NCBI GenBank assembly: GCA_021811745.1
Contig: JAJZNH010000739.1
Span: forward strand, 1 to 6,389
Direction of reading: 5' to 3'
DNA: 6,389 nt
Origin: Acidobacteriota bacterium
GTDB lineage: Bacteria > Acidobacteriota > Terriglobia > Terriglobales > Acidobacteriaceae
The notes under the pieces are model-generated. The model ran no database searches. It had not been told where the DNA came from and saw only the letters and a list, made by a program, of their open reading frames with translations. A program made the translations under genes and the position numbers. Shown here piece by piece: positions 4,957-6,389 of this stretch (position 1 is the stretch's first letter; every line of letters begins with the position of its first letter).

Positions 4957-6389
4957 TTAGAAGGTGATGCTGCCCTTGAGCTGGATGATGCGGGGGGACG
5001 CATCGCCGCCCAGGAACGAGCCGAAGATGCTGGTGGGCGGGTTCTGCATGGAGCCGACCAGGCCAAACCCGGTGGCATTGACGTCGGCGCCAGGCTGGCC
5101 GAAGTTGGGATGGTTCAGTATGTTGAAGAACTGCGCGCCCACCCTGACGTTGGAACCTTCCAGCCGGCCCAGCGGGAACGACTTCATCACGCCAAGATCG
5201 GTATCGAAGTAGCGGGGTCCGACGAACTGATTCCGCACCTGGGTTCCAAAGCTGGTGGCGGGCACGATGCCTGAGTTGAATTTCGTGGGGTCGGAAGCAC
5301 TCCGGAAAGCGCTGCACACGTTGTTGAACGGGTTGGACTTATCGATGCCGCAGCGGTGGCCGAGGTGGGTGCCGGGCAGGATGGCGGCGGGAATATTCTG
5401 CGAGAAGCCCCAGCCGTTGGCATACGGAGCCGCCGCGCCATCCATCAGCGTAAACGGATAGCCGCTGTTGAAGAAGAAGGTGCCGGAGACCATCCACCCA
5501 TCCGACAGCAGGTGCGGCCCGCCCCAGTAGGGAACATCGATCACGTAGTCGCCGTTGATGACGCTGCGGGAGTCGTAATCGGAGTTGCCGTAGTTGTCAT
5601 GCAGGTTATAGGGGTTGATCTGGGCGTTGACGGCGCCGTTGGCGAAGGAGAAGGGGCTGATGCCGCCGTTGGAGACCTCGTCCATCGAGTGCGACCAGGC
5701 GTAATTGGCCTGCAGGGTGAAGATGCGGGAATGATGCACCAGGCTGACAATCATGCCGTTGTAGTTCGATATGCCTTCCGTACCGATTTCGTTCACAAAG
5801 CCCAGACCGCCGGCCGGCGGCGCCCCCGGCAGTCCCGCAAACGCTCCGCCCGGAGCGTAGCCGTTGGCGTTCTGATTCTGCACTGGCTCGTGGATGGCGC
5901 TGTTGCCCACGTAGCCCAGTATGAAAGTGGTGGAGGGGTTGAACTGGCGCTCGAACTGGAGGCTGTATTCCGTCACGGTCGGGTAGTGAATGTTGTTGAG
6001 CGCGTTGGTGAAGTTAGGGGGCGCCATGCCGGCATTCAAGCCAGTGCAGGCGGGGCAGGGGCTGGAAGCGCCGAGGGTCGCGTAGGACTGGTGGAAGCCC
6101 GTCTTATAGATCCCTGCTTCGTTGGCGGCCATCGACACGGCGCTGTCCGGCAGGTTGGGCTGAATCAGGTTGGTCGTCATGCCGCTGTTCGCACCCGTCA
6201 GGAAATTGAGATCCGGGATGGTGCTCACGTTGATGGTGAACGGGTAATTGCCCAGCAGGTTGTCGGCGATCACGCCCGGAAACACGTCGGTGAAGAGGCC
6301 AAAGCCGCCGCGGATGACGGTCGCGTTATCCGGTGAGACCGTAAAGCCGATACGAGGCTCGACGAAGAACGGCGTGTAATTCACAAAGG
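4957..6389 (-). CDS. Oar-like TonB-dependent receptor, C-terminal part (5' end beyond window)
   Basis: This is the C-terminal 476 residues of an outer-membrane beta-barrel of the Oar/TonB-dependent receptor type; whole proteins are usually 1000-1200 residues, with an N-terminal carboxypeptidase-like or Cna-B-like domain and plug. The frame is open at the right edge, so the start is not seen. Family blocks are 'FFVEPRIGFTVSPDNATVIR' with 'GGFGLFTDVFPG', 'EYSLQFERQF', 'LQANYAWSHSMDEVS', 'DYDSRSVINGDYVIDVPYW', 'VSGTFFFNSGYPFTL', 'NQFVGPRYFDTDLGVMKSF', and 'VRVGAQFFNILNHPNFGQP'. It ends 'LKGSITF', with the terminal Phe recognised by the barrel assembly machinery. Cysteines occur as 'CPAC' and as a more widely spaced pair ('HRCGID...NNVCSAF'), probably loop disulfides. 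Such receptors are multi-copy in Acidobacteriota; the ligand is unknown and may be a glycan or peptide. A strong terminator follows. Confidence 0.93.
   Translation of the reverse strand, partial: FVNYTPFFVEPRIGFTVSPDNATVIRGGFGLFTDVFPGVIADNLLGNYPFTINVSTIPDLNFLTGANSGMTTNLIQPNLPDSAVSMAANEAGIYKTGFHQSYATLGASSPCPACTGLNAGMAPPNFTNALNNIHYPTVTEYSLQFERQFNPSTTFILGYVGNSAIHEPVQNQNANGYAPGGAFAGLPGAPPAGGLGFVNEIGTEGISNYNGMIVSLVHHSRIFTLQANYAWSHSMDEVSNGGISPFSFANGAVNAQINPYNLHDNYGNSDYDSRSVINGDYVIDVPYWGGPHLLSDGWMVSGTFFFNSGYPFTLMDGAAAPYANGWGFSQNIPAAILPGTHLGHRCGIDKSNPFNNVCSAFRSASDPTKFNSGIVPATSFGTQVRNQFVGPRYFDTDLGVMKSFPLGRLEGSNVRVGAQFFNILNHPNFGQPGADVNATGFGLVGSMQNPPTSIFGSFLGGDASPRIIQLKGSITF

Noticed and set aside
5356..6336. 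Long plus-strand open frame (326 codons) opposite the receptor gene
   Set aside because: Antisense to a clearly conserved receptor; the product is Val/Gly/Arg-rich without any family motif.

Overview
The window is high-GC bacterial DNA that most resembles an Acidobacteriota genome, probably of the Solibacter/Bryobacter type. The main support is the large Oar-like outer-membrane receptor at the right edge, plus a decayed copy of the same family carrying the 'FNLFNHPDFGQP'-type C-terminal signature that these bacteria hold in many copies. Assignment to phylum is inference; no rRNA or complete tRNA is present.

Layout, left to right. (1) 1-211: the 3' end of an IS5-type transposase gene and its presumed right terminus. 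(2) 212-348: a short spacer containing, on the minus strand, a sequence shaped like a tRNA 3' end without the rest of a tRNA. (3) 349-2210, minus strand: an alpha/beta hydrolase (possibly ABHD18-like), preceded by a small integral-membrane VKOR-family thiol oxidase. (4) 2211-2303: a compact divergent promoter region centred on a perfect 13-bp inverted repeat. (5) 2304-3764, plus strand: nadD (NAD biosynthesis) then rsfS (ribosome silencing factor). This is a common bacterial housekeeping pair; here RsfS carries an 80-residue Lys/Ala-rich tail. (6) 3781-about 4181, minus strand: a C-terminal remnant of a second Oar-like receptor. (7) 4182-4790, minus strand: a secreted protein of unknown function with its own Shine-Dalgarno and a plausible sigma70 promoter. 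(8) 4914-4937: a textbook intrinsic terminator for the receptor gene. (9) 4957-6389, minus strand: the C-terminal 476 residues of an Oar-like TonB-dependent receptor; its 5' part lies beyond the right edge.

Functionally, the plus-strand pair links NAD synthesis to ribosome dormancy. The minus-strand genes are mostly envelope-related: disulfide formation, a secreted protein and an outer-membrane receptor. I see no defence system, CRISPR array or biosynthetic cluster. The most unusual signals are the basic tail on RsfS, the symmetrical control region between VKOR and nadD with apparently leaderless starts, the receptor remnant beside an intact paralogue, and the tRNA-3'-end-like sequence next to an IS end.
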